Assembly: GCF_004216915.1 (NCBI RefSeq)
Contig: NZ_SGXD01000003.1
Span: forward strand, 1 to 64,000
Direction: 5' to 3'
Source of the DNA: Motilibacter rhizosphaerae
GTDB taxonomy: Bacteria > Actinomycetota > Actinomycetes > Motilibacterales > Motilibacteraceae
DNA length: 64,000 nucleotides
Each line of letters begins with the position of its first letter. The stretch's first letter is position 1. The translations under genes and the position numbers were made by a program. The notes under the pieces were generated by a model. It was not told the origin of the DNA, searched no databases, and saw only the letters and a list, made by a program, of their open reading frames with translations. Shown piece by piece: positions 33,547 through 44,200 of this stretch.

Positions 33547-35076
33547 CTACCCCTTCGCGAAGCCGCGGGGGGTGGCCGCGCCGTCAGGGGTGGCCATGCC
33601 GGCCGCCTCGGTCACCTTGCGGACGAATCCGAGCGGCGTCGCGACCTCCTCGAGCGACTTGCCCTCGGCGTCGACGGCGAGGAACGCGGCGATGACACCA
33701 CCGACGATCATCACCGCGGCACCGAGCATGTAGCCCCAGAACAGCTTGGTGTGGTCGGTCCCGTCACCGATGAGCCGGCCGTAGATGTGCGGGCCGAGCG
33801 AGCCGAAGCACTGCGCGATCGCGAAGAAGATGGCGATGGACTTCGCCCGGACCTCGATCGGGAAGATCTCGCTGACGGTGAGGTACGCCGCGCTCGCCCC
33901 GGCGGAGGCGAAGAAGAAGATGACCGACCAGCAGATCGTCTGCGTCGTCGCGTTGAGCGAGCCGGCCTTGAACATCGCGGCCGTGATGACGAGCAGGACG
34001 CCGGAGAGGATGTAGGTCCCGGAGATCATCTTCCGGCGCCCGACGGTGTCGAACAGATGGCCCAGCAGCAGCGGACCCGCCAGGTTGCCGATGGCGAAGG
34101 CGATGAAGTAGTAGGGCAGGTTGCCGCTCGAGACGCCGTAGACCTTCGTCAGCACCAGCGCGTAGGTGAAGAAGATCGCGTTGTAGAGGAACGACTGCGT
34201 GATCATCAGCGAGGCGCCGAGGACCGAGCGCGACGGCATCTGCGTGAAGAGCACCTTGCTCAGGGCGAGGTAGCCGACGCCCGGGTCGGGCTGGATCTCG
34301 ATCGCCTTGCTCTCGGGCACGTCCTCGAGCTGGTGACCGGAGTCGGCGACCCAGCGCTCGATCTGCCCGATGGTCGCCTCGGCCTCCTCCTCGCGGCCGT
34401 GCATCATCAGCCAGCGCGGGCTCTCGGGGAGGTTGCGCCGGACGAAGAGGATGACGGCGCCCAGCACCGGTCCGAGCAGGAAGCACAGCCGCCAGGCCAC
34501 GTCGTCGGAGAGGTTGTTGAGGACGATGAGCTGGAGGATGGTCGCGAGGAACGCGCCGGCCCAGTAGGTCCCGTTGACGGCGATGTCGACGCGGCCGCGG
34601 TACTTCGCCGGCATCATCTCGTCGATGGCGGAGTTGATCGCGGCGTACTCACCGCCGATGCCGATGCCGGCGATGATGCGCGTGGCGTAGAGGAACACCA
34701 GGCCGCTGCCGTGGCCGCTCCACGTGAACGCCGTGAGCCCGCTGCCCACGAGGTAGATCCCCAGCGTCACCATGAACAGGTTGCGCCGGCCGAGGCGGTC
34801 GGACAGCCGCCCGAAGACGAGGGCTCCCACGACCTCGCCGAGCAGGTACCACGTCGCGATGTCGCCGACGGCCCCGGACGACATGCTCAGGGTGTCCTTC
34901 TGGCTCAGCACACCGGCCGCGACACCCGCGACGGTGATCTCGAGCCCGTCGAGCACCCAGGCGACGCCGAGGGCGATCACCATCTTCGTGAAGAACGGCG
35001 ACCAGGGGAGCCTGTCGATGCGCGCCGGCACCGTGCTCTTCACTGTCACCGAGAGATCAGCTGTCCCCGTCGACAC
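33547..35076 (-). CDS. MFS transporter, sugar-porter/AAHS-like
   Basis: A 509-residue transporter with 12 hydrophobic segments. TM1 reads WVLDGLEITVAGVAAG; the motif A loop reads GRLSDRLGRRN, and the equivalent in the second half GHLFDTVGRRK. The long loop between TM6 and TM7 (210-275) fits sugar or organic-anion porters. The GTG start has GGAGG 8 nt upstream. An aldose 1-epimerase gene lies 123 nt upstream on the same strand, so import of a sugar is the best guess. Confidence 0.85.
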   Translation of the reverse strand: MSTGTADLSVTVKSTVPARIDRLPWSPFFTKMVIALGVAWVLDGLEITVAGVAAGVLSQKDTLSMSSGAVGDIATWYLLGEVVGALVFGRLSDRLGRRNLFMVTLGIYLVGSGLTAFTWSGHGSGLVFLYATRIIAGIGIGGEYAAINSAIDEMMPAKYRGRVDIAVNGTYWAGAFLATILQLIVLNNLSDDVAWRLCFLLGPVLGAVILFVRRNLPESPRWLMMHGREEEAEATIGQIERWVADSGHQLEDVPESKAIEIQPDPGVGYLALSKVLFTQMPSRSVLGASLMITQSFLYNAIFFTYALVLTKVYGVSSGNLPYYFIAFAIGNLAGPLLLGHLFDTVGRRKMISGTYILSGVLLVITAAMFKAGSLNATTQTICWSVIFFFASAGASAAYLTVSEIFPIEVRAKSIAIFFAIAQCFGSLGPHIYGRLIGDGTDHTKLFWGYMLGAAVMIVGGVIAAFLAVDAEGKSLEEVATPLGFVRKVTEAAGMATPDGAATPRGFAKG

Positions 35077-35125
35077 CTGCCACCTCCGCTGTTGGTTCCG
35101 CCGGAGGAGATCGCCCCCGATGCCC

Positions 35126-35141
35126 TGTGCGAAACATCACG
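35126..35141 (-). promoter_or_regulatory. CRP-like site upstream of the sugar MFS gene
   Basis: TGTGCGAAACATCACG fits the T-G-T-G-N8-C-A-C pattern of CRP-type sites except in the last base. It lies 50 nt before the GTG start of the transporter. The short match could be chance. Confidence 0.35.
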
Positions 35142-35199
35142 GGGGTCACCTGATCCGGTTCACCGCGGGCCGGCGGGGCGGGGCCGGCCCGCTGCCGGG

Positions 35200-36165
35200 T
35201 CAGCCGACGGTGATCCCCCAGCGGCCGCGCCACGTCTCGCCCGGCTCCAACCGGACGACGTCCTCGCCGCTGGAGAAGGCGTTGGGAGGAGCCGACATCG
35301 GCTCGACCGCCACGCTGCGGCGGACCTTGGCCGCCTCCACGGCGTCCGCGGTGTAGACGAGGCGGTACGGCAGCGCCTCGTCCTGCCACACCGTGACAGT
35401 CCGGCCCCCGTCCCCGGCGGCGAGGACCGCGCGGGCCAGCCCGTCGTCGTCGCGCACGAGGTCGGTGTAGGTCGTGTTGACCTCGCGCGCGCCGATCGCG
35501 GTCCCGTCCAGCTCGTACGCCGTCCCCGCCACCGCGGCCCGGCCGACCGGCACCATCGTGGCGTCGAGCGGCAGCCACGTGGCGGCGGGCGCGGTGAGCG
35601 CGTCACCGTCCACCGGCTGCCCCGGGCTCGCCATGAGGTACGGGTGGGCGCCGTACGCGAACGGCGCGGCCGCCGCCCCCGTGTTGGTCGCCTCGACCGT
35701 GACCGTGATGCCGTCGAGGGCGAGCTCGTAGCGCACCCGCAGGTCCAGGGTGAAGGGGTAGCCGGGCACCGGGTGCTGGCGCAGCGTCCACTCTGCGCGG
35801 TCGTCCTGCGAGGAGTCCAGCTGCCACGCCTGCCAGCGGGTGAGCCCGTGGCTCGCGTTGCCGTAGGCGTGCTCGTTGACGGGCAGCCGCTGCGTGGCGC
35901 CGTCCCACGCGTACATCCCCTGCCGGATGCGGTTGGGCCACGGGACGAGGTGGCACCCGCGGGCGGACGGGCAGACCTCGTCGAGCGCGTAGCCGTCGAG
36001 GACGTCGCGCCCGCCCACGGAGAGGGTGCGCAGCCCGGCGCCCACCTCGACCACGGTCGCGCGGGCCTCGCCCGCGCGCAGCTCCACCTGCCGTCCGCTC
36101 GGCGACACCAGCGCGCCGCCGGTCCCCTCGCCCCCGTGGTCGCCCTGGTCGCCGTCGTCGCTCAC
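35200..36165 (-). CDS. Aldose 1-epimerase family protein
   Basis: A 321-residue galactose-mutarotase-fold enzyme which interconverts alpha and beta anomers of aldoses. HGLTRWQAW carries the first conserved histidine, PFAYGAHPYLM the second, and EPMSAPPNAF includes the family Pro-rich loop near the base glutamate. The N-terminal 25 residues are acidic and Gly-rich. The GTG overlaps the DUF4192 stop (GTGA). It is upstream of a sugar-type MFS gene. Confidence 0.88.
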   Translation of the reverse strand: MSDDGDQGDHGGEGTGGALVSPSGRQVELRAGEARATVVEVGAGLRTLSVGGRDVLDGYALDEVCPSARGCHLVPWPNRIRQGMYAWDGATQRLPVNEHAYGNASHGLTRWQAWQLDSSQDDRAEWTLRQHPVPGYPFTLDLRVRYELALDGITVTVEATNTGAAAAPFAYGAHPYLMASPGQPVDGDALTAPAATWLPLDATMVPVGRAAVAGTAYELDGTAIGAREVNTTYTDLVRDDDGLARAVLAAGDGGRTVTVWQDEALPYRLVYTADAVEAAKVRRSVAVEPMSAPPNAFSSGEDVVRLEPGETWRGRWGITVG

Positions 36166-37421
36166 GTGCGCCTCCCCGGTCCTGGGCGGGAGCCCCGCCT
36201 CCTGCCGGGCACGCTAGCCGCCCCGGACGGACCCGGCTCCGCAGGGGGTGCGGGCTCCGCGCGAGGCCGGTGGCTGCCCGCGCTCGGCTGCCCGCCCACC
36301 CTGTCCCGGCCCTGCCACGGGTCCTCGGCCCAGCGCCCGCCGCCGTCGCGGAAGCGCTCCTCGAGCTCGTCGGACACGCCCGCGAGGAGGCGGCGCACGC
36401 GCTCGGGGCCGACCGCCCGGCGCAGCAGGGCGTCCAGCAGCGCCGCGAGCGCGTGGTCGGGGACCGCGGCGAGACCGCGCTCCAGGGCGATGCCCGCGAG
36501 CGGGCCCTGCCCCAGCACGTGCGCGCAGGCCGCGAGCAGCGCGCAGGCGCCCGCGAGGTCCGCCGGCGCGGGGCCCGGAAGCCCCTGCTCCGGCCGCACG
36601 CCCGCCCACTGGACGAGCTCGACGAGCACCGCCACGAGGGCGGCCGGCTCCTCCGGCTCCAGCGCGAGGGGCAGCAGCGCGTCGCGGACCACCCGGTCGC
36701 GCGACGCCACCAGCAGCAGGCCCGCCGTGCCGGCGGTGAGCCCTGCAGCGCCGTCGGCCCGCGCCCGGCACGCCGCCCGGACCAGCCCGGTCACCAGCCG
36801 CGCGGCGTCGGCCCGGCTGGTGCCGCCGAGCTCCAGCACGGCTGCCGCGAGCGCCGGGCCGAGGGCGGGTGCCGCGGCGCTCTGCCCGGGCCCGGGCAGC
36901 AGGCTCTGCTCGAGGGCCGCCCGCGAGGGGAGCAGCGCCTGGCCGTCGAGCGCGCGACGGGCGGCGACGGCGGTCTCCGCGTCGCCCACCGCGGCCGGCA
37001 CCTCGACGCCCTCGGGCGGGCAGCAGGCGTCGGCGCAGTCGTAGGACCAGGTGCGCCCCTCCCCCACCAGCAGGCTGCGCACCACGGCCACTCCGCGCTC
37101 CTCCAGGGCGGCGCCGAGGGCCTCCTGCAGCCCGGCGTGGGGCAGCTCCTCCCGCTCGCCGCGCGCGTCGTGGACGAGGACCAGCGCCCCCTGCGCGCCG
37201 GAGCGGAGGACGGTGCCGGCGACGTGCTCGACGACGTCAGGGACGTCCTCCTCCGCCGGCAGGTCGACCCGGAGGACCAGGCCCAGGCGGGCGGGGTGCC
37301 CGCTCAGGCAGCAGACGACGAGGCTGCGCTCCGGCGGGAAGCCCAGCAGGTGCGGGACGACGGCGGCGAGGTCGGCGGGCGTGCGGAGCCGGGCGACCGG
37401 GCGGTCAGGAGGAGGGGGCAC
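36162..37421 (-). CDS. DUF4192 family protein
   Basis: A 419-residue actinobacterial DUF4192 protein. LRTPADLAAVVPHLLGFPPE followed by SLVVCCL is the family opening; WSYDCADACCPPEG and the later Ala/Leu-rich helices follow. The role is unknown. The GTG at 37421 fits the family start; the open frame also allows a TTG at 37481. The last 60 residues are Arg/Pro-rich and unconserved. The stop overlaps the epimerase start. Confidence 0.82.
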   Translation of the reverse strand: MPPPPDRPVARLRTPADLAAVVPHLLGFPPERSLVVCCLSGHPARLGLVLRVDLPAEEDVPDVVEHVAGTVLRSGAQGALVLVHDARGEREELPHAGLQEALGAALEERGVAVVRSLLVGEGRTWSYDCADACCPPEGVEVPAAVGDAETAVAARRALDGQALLPSRAALEQSLLPGPGQSAAAPALGPALAAAVLELGGTSRADAARLVTGLVRAACRARADGAAGLTAGTAGLLLVASRDRVVRDALLPLALEPEEPAALVAVLVELVQWAGVRPEQGLPGPAPADLAGACALLAACAHVLGQGPLAGIALERGLAAVPDHALAALLDALLRRAVGPERVRRLLAGVSDELEERFRDGGGRWAEDPWQGRDRVGGQPSAGSHRPRAEPAPPAEPGPSGAASVPGRRRGSRPGPGRRT

Positions 37422-37571
37422 GCCGCCACCCTGCGGGTACCGCGCGCGGGACGGGACCGCCAGGACCGCCGGTGTGGACAACCCGGCACGGCGACGCAGG
37501 AGCCCGCCCTGCGCGGCGCCCGGCTGTGGACGGCCGGGCTGCCCGGTGCGCGCGGTCCGGTCGGTCGGTGG

Positions 37572-38213
37572 TCAGCGCGAGGCGCGCCGCGAGACCCGGT
37601 CGCCCATCCCGCGCCAGCTCCACACGTGCAGCAGGGCGTCCGCGTCCTCGTCGACGCTGACCTCGAGGTGCGCGCCGTCGCGCAGCCGCAGGCGCACCGT
37701 GCTGCCGCGCAGCCCGGGGACGACCCGGCGCGCGACCGCGGAGGCCGGCGCCACGTCGACGACCGCGATGGCGTGCCACGGCACGGTCCACATGCTCTCG
37801 GGCTGGTGCTCGCGCGGGTGCGGGTGGAAGCGGAGCAGCTCGCGCTCCACGCTCAGCCACCCGTGCACCCGGGACGCGGGGTCGACCGGCCCGCCGGCGC
37901 GCACGGCCGCGAGCCCGTCGAGCTGGCCGCCCACGATGCGCGCGCAGCGCACCCACTGGCCCACCTCGCGCACGCCTCGGCGGTAGCGGCGGCGGCGGAC
38001 GACCATCCCCGTCGCCCATGCGCTCCCCCCCGCGAGGACCGCGAGGGCCACGCCCACCGGCGCCCAGGGAGACGCGGAGCCGCGCCACGCGAGCACCGTC
38101 AGCACGACCGCGGTCATGGCGCCCGCCGGCAGGGCCGCGGTGAGCAGCCAGCCCAGGGCGCGCGCCGGCAACCACGGTGCCGGCGCGACCTCAGCGCGAC
38201 GCAGCAGAGCCAT
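37572..38213 (-). CDS. Membrane protein of unknown function with two N-terminal TMs
   Basis: A 213-residue protein. Two hydrophobic segments (about 17-40 and 48-66) form a hairpin, followed by RRRRYRRG and a soluble beta-rich part (80-213) with STVRLRLRDGAHLEVSVDED, perhaps PH-like. GGAGG lies 4 nt before the ATG at 38213, which settles the start against the much longer frame. It is divergent from a CYTH-like gene. No family name can be given. Confidence 0.7.
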   Translation of the reverse strand: MALLRRAEVAPAPWLPARALGWLLTAALPAGAMTAVVLTVLAWRGSASPWAPVGVALAVLAGGSAWATGMVVRRRRYRRGVREVGQWVRCARIVGGQLDGLAAVRAGGPVDPASRVHGWLSVERELLRFHPHPREHQPESMWTVPWHAIAVVDVAPASAVARRVVPGLRGSTVRLRLRDGAHLEVSVDEDADALLHVWSWRGMGDRVSRRASR

Positions 38214-38473
38214 CGATCCTCCCCGGGTGCACGACGCTGGCAGCACGACACAGCGCCGGCACCTGCGGGATGCCCGCGGGCACGCGCGTCCACTCCTCGG
38301 GGGCACGCGCCGCCTCCTGCCTCGCGCAGCAACGACGGTGGTGCCGGGACAAGGCTTCCACACCCAGGGCCTCGGCACGACCCGGTGGCGACCGGAGCCG
38401 TGATCGACTGCGGGTCCGGGGTGCGAGACTCCCGTCACCGCGGGGAGCGGCAGGCGCGTACCTGAGGAGACCG

Positions 38474-38923
38474 ATGGCGGCACGGCACGAGCGCCGCTTC
38501 CTCCTGCGCGCCAGCCCGGACCCCGCCGGAGCGCCCGCCCTCCAGGTCAACGTCGCCTACCTCGGGACGCAGGACGGGTGGTCGGTGCGCGTCGCGCGCG
38601 AGTTCCGGCTCGCCCCCGACGGCACGCCCGGCGCCGAGCGCTGCTCGCTGCTCGTCCGCCGGCCGGACGGTCGCACCCAGGACGGGCCGCTCGCCGCCGA
38701 GCTCGGAGCGGCGCTGTTCGCGGCGGCGCCCTGGAAGGTCTTCTACACCGACCACGCCCTCGACGCGGCGTGGCGGCTGCGCGTCTTCCGGCTGCGGCAC
38801 GAGGGGCTCGTCCTCGGCGTCGGCCCGGCCGACGCGCCGGTGCCCGCCTGGTGCGGTGCCGAGGTGACCGACGACGACGCGTACGCGGAGGAGCGCCTCG
38901 CGGGGGTCCCGCGGGTCCGCTAG
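38474..38923 (+). CDS. CYTH-like domain protein
   Basis: A 149-residue protein with features of CYTH (adenylate cyclase/thiamine triphosphatase) tunnels: an RRFLL start, alternating charged strands, VFYTDHALDAAWRLRVFRL, and the acidic end EVTDDDAYAEERL. The usual E-x-E-x-K start is not complete, so the activity is uncertain. The ATG has GAGGAGA upstream. It could act on an organic triphosphate or polyphosphate. Confidence 0.55.
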   Translation: MAARHERRFLLRASPDPAGAPALQVNVAYLGTQDGWSVRVAREFRLAPDGTPGAERCSLLVRRPDGRTQDGPLAAELGAALFAAAPWKVFYTDHALDAAWRLRVFRLRHEGLVLGVGPADAPVPAWCGAEVTDDDAYAEERLAGVPRVR

Positions 38924-38976
38924 TCCTCGCGTCCCCGGCGCCGTTTGGCGGCGACCGTGCGCGGCATCCCCCCGTC

Positions 38977-40263
38977 ATGGCGCGGCGAGCGGACGTGCGG
39001 AGGGCGACGGGGCCCGGGAGCCGCGTGCGCCCCGCGGCGGCCCGCTCCGCGCGCCGGCTCCTCCGCGCGCTGCGCCGCGAGCGGCGCGTGGCGGCGGCGA
39101 AGGCGGTGCGCCTCTCCGGGGCCTGCATGGCGGCGTACCTCGTCGCCCAGGCTCTGCTCCCGCACGGCGACCCCGTCCTCGCGCCGCTCACCGCGCTGCT
39201 CGTCGTCCAGGTCACGCTGCGCAGCACGCTGACCAGTGGGCTGCAGCGCGTCCTCAGCGTGGTGGCCGGCGTCGGGGTGAGCACCGGGCTGTCCTCCGCC
39301 GTGGGCTTCACCTGGTGGAGCCTCGGCCTGCTCATCGCCGCGACGGTCGTGCTCGGCCAGCTGCTCCGCCTCGGCGACCACCTGCTCGAGGTGCCGATCA
39401 GCGCGATGCTCGTGCTGGCGGTGGGCGGGAGCACGTCGTCGTACGCCGTGGGCCGCGTCGTCGAGACCGTCCTCGGCGCCGCCGTGGGCGTGGCCGTCAA
39501 CCTGCTGTTCCCGCCCGGCCTGCGCCCGGGGGACGCCGGCGCCGCCGTCGAGCACGCGGCGGCCGAGATGGCCCGCCTGCTCGAGCGGGCGGCCGGGGGG
39601 CTGCGCGAGGGCGCCGGCAGCGAGCAGGCCGAGCAGTGGCTGGTCGAGGCGCGCGGCCTGCCCCGCTCGGTCGCCGAGGCGGACCGCGCCCTGCGCGAGG
39701 CCGTCGACCGGCGCCAGCTCAACCCGCGGGCGGCGTTCATCCCCGACGCGACCGGGCTGCTCCGCTCGGGGCTCGACGCGCTCGAGGTCGCGGCTGCCGC
39801 GCTGCGCACGCTGTTCGCCGCTATGGCCGACGGGCTCCGCGAGCCGGGCGGGGAGGACGCCGCCGAGCTGCGGGACGCCTTCGCCGTCCTGCTCGACGAG
39901 CTCGCCGCGGCGGTGCGCGGCTTCGGCGAGCTCGTGCACGCCGAGGGCCGCGGCGCCACCGAGCCCCCCGAGCGCGAGCTGGCGGCCGCGCTCGAGGCGC
40001 TGCGCGAGGCCCGTGCCCGGCTGACCGAGCTGCTGCTGCTCGACGCCGGCGAGGACCGCGCGCTCTGGCAGCTCCACGGCGCCCTGCTCGCCGCTGTCGA
40101 GCGCCTGCTGCGGGCCCTGGACGTCGAGCACCGGGGGCGGCAGCGCGAGGAGTGGGCGGAGCGCACCCGCAGGCCGGTGCTCGAGGCGGTGCGGGAGCGG
40201 GCCGAGCGCGACAGGGGCGAGCGGGAGGTGTGGCACCGGCTGCCGCCGGAGGGCGGGCGCTGA
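38977..40263 (+). CDS. FUSC/aromatic-acid-exporter-like membrane protein
   Basis: A 428-residue protein. About five or six TM segments (45-170) start ACMAAYLVAQALLPHGDPVLAPLTALLVVQ, and a long helical cytosolic domain (180-428) follows. The pattern matches FUSC or ArAE (DUF939-type) proteins, related to PET and YccS. The ATG at 38977 was chosen in a long open frame as it directly precedes the basic N-terminus. Family roles include efflux of aromatic acids; the substrate here is unknown. Confidence 0.8.
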   Translation: MARRADVRRATGPGSRVRPAAARSARRLLRALRRERRVAAAKAVRLSGACMAAYLVAQALLPHGDPVLAPLTALLVVQVTLRSTLTSGLQRVLSVVAGVGVSTGLSSAVGFTWWSLGLLIAATVVLGQLLRLGDHLLEVPISAMLVLAVGGSTSSYAVGRVVETVLGAAVGVAVNLLFPPGLRPGDAGAAVEHAAAEMARLLERAAGGLREGAGSEQAEQWLVEARGLPRSVAEADRALREAVDRRQLNPRAAFIPDATGLLRSGLDALEVAAAALRTLFAAMADGLREPGGEDAAELRDAFAVLLDELAAAVRGFGELVHAEGRGATEPPERELAAALEALREARARLTELLLLDAGEDRALWQLHGALLAAVERLLRALDVEHRGRQREEWAERTRRPVLEAVRERAERDRGEREVWHRLPPEGGR

Positions 40264-40317
40264 CGCCCCCGGGAGGGCGGGCGCCGGGCTCGCCGGCGGC
40301 GGTGGTGGGATGGCCCC

Positions 40318-41295
40318 ATGGAGTACACCCGTCTGGGCAGCACCGGCCTCGAGGTCTCGCGGATCGCCCTCGGCTGCATGAGCTACGGCGACCCCGCCCA
40401 GGGCACGCACGAGTGGTCGCTGCCCGAGGACGAGGCCCGGCCGTACTTCCGTCGAGCGCTCGAGCTCGGCATCACGCTGTTCGACACCGCGAACTCGTAC
40501 TCCGCCGGCACCAGCGAGGAGTTCCTCGGCCGCGCGCTGAAGGAGCACGCGCGCCGCGACGAGGTCGTCGTCGCGACCAAGGTCTTCGGGCGGATGCACG
40601 ACGGGCCGGGGGGCGGGGGGCTGTCGCGCAAGGCCGTCCTCGCGCAGTGCGACGCCAGCCTGCGCCGCCTGCAGACGGACTTCATCGACCTGTACCAGAT
40701 CCACCGCTGGGACCCGTCCGTGCCGGTCGAGGAGACGCTCGAGGCGCTGCGCGACCTCGTCCGCGCCGGCAAGGTGCGCTACATCGGCGCCTCGTCGATG
40801 GACGCCTGGCAGTTCTCCAAGTCGCTGTACCTCGCCGACATCCACGGCTGGACTCGCTTCGTCTCGATGCAGGACCACTACAACCTCATCTACCGCGAGG
40901 AGGAGCGCGAGATGGTCCCGCTCTGCGCGGACCAGGGCGTCGGCCTGCTCCCCTGGTCGCCGCTGGCGCGCGGGCGGCTCGCCCGCCCGTGGGGCACGTC
41001 GACGGCGCGGGCCCAGACCGACGAGTTCGGCAAGGGGCTGTACGTCCAGCAGGAGCAGGCGGACCAGCGGGTCGTGGGCGCGCTGCAGGAGGTCGCCGGG
41101 GGGCGCGGCGTCCCCATGGCGCAGGTGGCCCTGGCGTGGCTGCTGTCCCGACCGCAGGTGGCCGCGCCGATCGTCGGCGCGACGAAGCCCCAGCACCTGG
41201 AGGACGCGGTCGCCGCCGTGGAGCTGCACCTCGAGCCCGCCGAGCTGGAGCGGCTCGAGGCGGGCTACGTCCCGCACGAGCGCGCGGGCTACTGA
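40318..41295 (+). CDS. Aldo/keto reductase
   Basis: A 325-residue NADPH-dependent TIM-barrel reductase. It begins MEYTRLGSTGLEVSRIALGC; DTANSYSAGTSEE holds the catalytic Asp and Tyr, VVATKVFG the Lys and LYQIHRWD the His. Close to the YdjG/IolS and auxin-induced-like groups. The ATG follows a TGGGAT hexamer by 6 nt without a ribosome site. It ends in a 7-nt convergent overlap with the phosphatase gene. Confidence 0.92.
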   Translation: MEYTRLGSTGLEVSRIALGCMSYGDPAQGTHEWSLPEDEARPYFRRALELGITLFDTANSYSAGTSEEFLGRALKEHARRDEVVVATKVFGRMHDGPGGGGLSRKAVLAQCDASLRRLQTDFIDLYQIHRWDPSVPVEETLEALRDLVRAGKVRYIGASSMDAWQFSKSLYLADIHGWTRFVSMQDHYNLIYREEEREMVPLCADQGVGLLPWSPLARGRLARPWGTSTARAQTDEFGKGLYVQQEQADQRVVGALQEVAGGRGVPMAQVALAWLLSRPQVAAPIVGATKPQHLEDAVAAVELHLEPAELERLEAGYVPHERAGY

Positions 41296-44200
41296 GCTCC
41301 GGCTGAGCCCTCGCCGGCTGCCTCGTCGACGGGCGCGGGTCCGTCCGTCCGGTGCAGCCGGACCGCGACCAGCGCGACGTCGTCCTCGGCGTCCGGCGGC
41401 AGCAGCCGCGCGAGCACGGCGTCGCAGAGCGCCTCGAGCGGCTCGGCCCCCAGCGCGGTGAGCGCCTCGCGCAGGTCGACCAGGCCGTCCTCGAGCGACT
41501 GGCCGCGCCGCTCGACGAGCCCGTCGGTGTAGAGCAGCACCGTGGAGCCGCGGTCGAGCACGGCCTCCCACTCGGTGCGCGTCGCGCTCGGGTCGATGCC
41601 GAGCAGCAGGTCGGCCTCGATGCCGGCCAGCAGCGAGACCACCCCGTCGGGGTTGATCACCATCGGTGGCGGGTGACCGGCGTTGGACCAGCGGATGCGG
41701 CTGATCTGCCGCTCGCGCTCGTCGTCGGTCTGCTCGAGCCGGGCCACCACCGCGGTCGCGGTCGTGCCGACCTGCAGGCCCTCGAGCGCGGCGTCGAGCC
41801 GGCTGAGGACGTCGGCCGGGCCCGCCTCGCTGGTGTACGCGATGCCGCGGAGCAGCCCGCGGACCTGCCCCATCGCCGCGGCCGCGCGCGTGTCGTGGCC
41901 GACGACGTCGCCGATGACGAGCACGGTGGTGCCGTCGGGCTGGAGGAAGGCGTCGTACCAGTCCCCGCCGACCTGGGCCTCCTCCGAGGCCGGGGTGTAG
42001 CGGACGGCGAGCTGGAGGTGGTCCGGCTGGGGCGGGTCGGTGAGCAGGCTGCGCTGCAGCTGCTCGGCGAGCGTGCGCTGCGAGTCGTAGAGCAGCGCGT
42101 TGTCCAGGGCCAGCGCCGCCCGGCGGGCGAGCTCGGCGGCCGTGTCCAGCTCGTCCGGCGTCAGCGGCACGTCCGGTCCGACCACGAGGGCGCCCAGGGC
42201 CCGTCCGCGCGCGACGAGGGGGACGGCGACCAGCGCGGAGCAGTCGAGCTGCGCGAGCAGGTCCGCGACCTCGTCCCCGAGCCCGTCGCGCAGGTCGCCG
42301 GAGGCCACGGCCGGGTGCCCGGTCCGCAGCGAGGTCTGCACCGGGGACTCCGCGGCGGTGCTGGCGGCGAGGGCGCGGCCCAGCGCGGTGACCGTCTCCC
42401 CCCGGCCGGGGTCGCGGGTCGTCGAGGCGTGCACGCGCAGCTCGGGACCGTCGAGCCGCCCGACCACCAGCGACCACTCGCCGAGCTGCGGCACGACGAG
42501 GCGGGCCAGCCGGGCGGCGGCCTCGCCGGCGTCGAGCGTCGTGGAGAGCGCCTCGCTGCCCCGCGCGAGCAGGGCGAGGCGCCGGCTCGCGGTCGCGGCC
42601 TGGTCCGCCGCCTCCCGGGCACGCTGGTACGCCGCGGCGTTGTCCGCGGCCAGCCCCGCCCGGTCGGCGAGCTCGACGAGCGTGTCGAGCTCCTCCGCCA
42701 GCAGCGGCCCGCGGGCGGGACCGGCGTACAGGTCGAGCAGGCCGAGCGTGCGGCCGCGCGCGCGCAGCGGCAGGAACACCGCGGTCGCGGGCGCGAGGGC
42801 GTCGAGCAGCTCGCGCGAGCGCGCGTCGGGCAGCAGCTCGGCGAGGCGCTCGCGGGCGTCGACCCGGACCAGCTGCGGCTCCCCCGTCAGCAGCGCCTGC
42901 CGGACGTAGGACGCCTCCTGCAGGTGGGGCAGGCGGGCGGCGAGGTACTCCTCGACCACGGGGCGCAGCTCGCGCTCCGCGTGCCAGGACGCCACCCCCT
43001 CGAGGCGGCCCTCGGCGTCGACGAGCGTGACCTCCGCCCAGTCGGCGAGCACCGGCACCGCCGCGACGGCCAGGCGCTGGAGCGCCTCGTCGAGCTCGAG
43101 CGTGGTGAGGTCGGCCGAGACCCGGGCGAGCAGCCGCATCCGGTCCGCGGTGCGCTCCAGGGCGCGCTCGGCGCTGCGCCGGGCGGTGATGTCGAGGAAG
43201 TAGACCGACAGCCCGTCGGCGGTGGGCCGCGCGCGCACCTCGAACCACGCGTCGAGTCCCGGGTAGTGCTCCTCGAACGCCTGCTCGACGCGGTCCTCCA
43301 CGGCGGCGAGGTAGGCCCGGCCGAAGCGCGCCTCCCGCGCCCCGGGGAACTCCTCCCAGAGGTCGCGCCCCAGCAGCTCCTCCGAACGGCGCCCGAGGAT
43401 GCGCTCGCCCTCGGCGTTGACGTAGGTCACCCGCCACTGCCGGTCGACGGAGAAGAAGCCCACGGCCATCGTGTCGATGACGCGGGCGGCCCGCTCACCG
43501 GCGTCACGCGCCTCCGTGGAGTCGTACGCCGCCCCCAGCAGGCGCTGCGGGCGCCCGTCGTCGCCGCACACGACGCTCCCCCGGGCGTGCACCCAGCGGA
43601 GCGCGCCGTCGGGACGGGTGATGCGGTACTCGGAGGAGAAGTCGCCGCAGCTCCCGACCGCGGCGGCGATGTCGCGCTCGAGCCCGGCGCGGTCCGCCGG
43701 CAGCACGTGCGCCCAGAACGCGTCGATGTGCACGACGGGCCGCTCGGGGTCGAGCCCGAAGACCGCGAGCAGGCGGTCGTCCCAGTCGAGCTCCCCGGTG
43801 GTGAGGTCCCACTCGAACGACCCGATGTCGGCGGCACTGAGGGCGAGGTCGAGCCGCAAGCGGCTGCGGGCGTACTCCGCGGCGACGGCGGTCAGCTCGA
43901 GCTGGGCCACCACGGGCTCGGCCAGCCCCTCGAGCACGGCGACGTCGTCGTCGCTCCAGGTGCGGTGCTCCGGCCCGTAGACGCACAGGGCACCGAGGAC
44001 CCGGCCGGCGGAGTCCACGAGCGGCACGCCGAGGTAGGAGCGGACCGCGCCGGTCGTCACCGGTGGCAGCGCGCTCACGCGGGCGTCGTCGGCGGCGTCC
44101 TCGACGCGGAGCGGGGCGCGCAGCCCCGCGGTGACCGTGCAGAGGCTGTCCTCGCGCGGACCGGTGCCGCGCTCCGCGCGGCCGGCGACGCCGACCACGT

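Noticed and set aside
38920-43437. 1505-codon open frame on the minus strand
   Set aside because: It crosses the phosphatase gene in another frame and the antisense of two plus-strand genes. No ribosome site or domain is seen.
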